Below are positions 62,846-64,000 of a DNA stretch of 64,000 nucleotides, piece after piece (position 1 is the stretch's first letter; each line of letters opens with the position of its first letter). The DNA is from Oegoconia quadripuncta (Eukaryota > Arthropoda > Insecta > Lepidoptera > Autostichidae). Location: NCBI GenBank assembly GCA_949316235.1, contig OX438744.1, positions 27,701,578 through 27,765,577 on the forward strand, written 5' to 3'. The notes beneath the pieces are model-generated. The model saw only the letters and a program-made list of their open reading frames with translations, was not told where the DNA came from and did not search any database. The position numbers were made by a program, and so were the translations under genes.

Positions 62846-64000
62846 TAAAATCAAAATCAAAAATATTTTATTCAATGTACGATACAAAAACATAACTTAT
62901 TGAAAGTCAACATGTTATTTTTTTTTAAACTACATCGCTTCACAAGGTGTTATGGTTAGGGAGAAGAAGCGACAAGAAACTCCGCAAAAACACATCTTTT
63001 CAATTAGTTTCCATCTTTACAATAATATTACATTTTATATTACATATTACAAAACAATAGCAATTAACATAACGACCAGCTGACACCAGACCTCCTTTTC
63101 GCCTAAATAATCATCTATCCTGTAATAACCCTTCTTACACAGAGTTTTTTTAATGTGGCTTTTAAATTTCTGCTCTGTTAAACTCAATACATGTTCTGGT
63201 ATTTTATTGTAAAAGCGTATGCTGTGTCCCACAAAGGATGTGCTAACCTTGCTAAGTCTAAATTGTGGAATTTCATTTTTTTTTGTTTCTAGTATTCAAA
63301 TTATGATTATCAGAATGTTTACGAAATAGGCATATATTTTTGCGTACATACATTATACTGTCATATATATATTGGGATGCAACAGTTAAAATACTTATTT
63401 CTTTAAACGGATCTCTTAGAGAATCACGGCAGCGTAAATTATATATTGCTCTGATTGCTCTTTTTTGTAGAACAAATATTGTTTGAATATCTGCAGCTCT
63501 ACCCCACAGTAGTATACCATAAGACATAATGCTATGAAAATAGCTAAAATAAACGAGCCTCGCTGTTTTAATGTCAGTAAGTTGTCTAATCTTACGAACA
63601 GCATAGGCAGCTGAACTGAGCCTGCTCGCAAGTATTCCAATATGCGACCCCCACTGTAGTGTGGAGTCCAAAGTGATGCCAAGAAAAACTGTGTTCTCAA
63701 CAAATTCCAATGGTTCACTATTTAACTTTAGGTTGTTTTCCCCCTGCCTTACATTAGGTAAGAAAAACTTAATGCATTTGGTTTTCTTAGCATTTAGGAC
63801 TAAATTATTCACAGTAAACCAGTTCGAAACCTGTGAAAGAGTGTCGTTTACATCGTCAATATCATTCGACCCTCTCTTTATTTTGAATATAAATGAAATG
63901 TCATCAGCAAACAACACAATATCAACCAGGTTCCGAACTAAATAAGGCAATTCATTAATATAAACTAAAAACATAAAAGGACCCAGAATTGATCCTTGAG
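62846..64000 (-). mobile_element. LINE (RT-encoding), runs off the right edge
   Basis: Minus strand in order: VYINELPYLV, FADDISFIFK (RT catalytic FADD, near 63,905), WFTVNNLVLNAKKTKCIKFF, TVFLGITLDSTLQWGSHI, then a frameshift in a poly-T at 63,280 and HSIRFYNKIPEHVLSLTEQK, KKGYYRIDDYLGEKE, then a 3' UTR and (AATCAAA) tail at 62,846-62,870. The nearest thing here to the source of the many truncated (TCAAA)n-tail copies, although a different subfamily. Confidence 0.82.

Noticed and set aside
63661..63945. Plus-strand 94-codon frame
   Set aside because: Shadow of the LINE reverse transcriptase on the minus strand.

Overview
The window looks like nuclear DNA of a moth or butterfly (Lepidoptera). 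It is AT-rich, has short spliced exons, and is packed with three tRNA-derived SINE families (called SINE-A, -B and -C here), 5'-truncated non-LTR retrotransposons (LINEs), MITEs and microsatellites. No prokaryotic operon, CRISPR array, rRNA or functional tRNA gene was seen. Gene models were built by eye from matching exons and splice sites, without transcripts or database searches.

The host content is one tandem cluster of six paralogous major-facilitator sugar-transporter-like genes of the insect facilitated trehalose transporter (Tret1-like) type. They are F (minus, partial at the left edge, exons 1952-1993 and 666-801), A (minus, 12952 to 5051), B (minus, 22413 to 19217), C (minus, 35663 to 32125), D (plus, 42701 to 46602) and E (minus, 56539 to 50901). 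All complete members share one plan. A tiny first exon (24-45 coding bases) ends in codons for KQ. A second exon of exactly 136 bp encodes TM1. A third exon of about 1.3 kb encodes TM2-TM12. Intron phases are 0 and 1 throughout. B and C are close duplicates; A and D are paralogs in opposite orientation. The MFS signatures (RWGRK-like, PESPxWL, PETKDxT) are intact, but the TM7 sugar-binding signature of GLUT/Tret1 proteins is replaced in all five complete genes by a shared ExSGRHxFPA motif. Substrate is therefore uncertain.

Everything between the exons is mobile or simple-sequence DNA. Several nested insertions can be resolved: a GC-rich TIR element inside an RTE-like LINE in gene A's first intron; a LINE inside a jockey-like LINE at 26.6-29.6 kb; SINE-A plus a MITE inside SINE-C at 58-59 kb; and a palindromic MITE inside SINE-B at 11.4-11.9 kb. 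The right end (57-64 kb) has no host gene. It holds MITEs, a Helitron-like element, a hairpin-bearing minisatellite (61,985-62,845) and a LINE that runs off the edge. The transporter genes are probably membrane carriers diversified by local duplication; no other pathway is visible.
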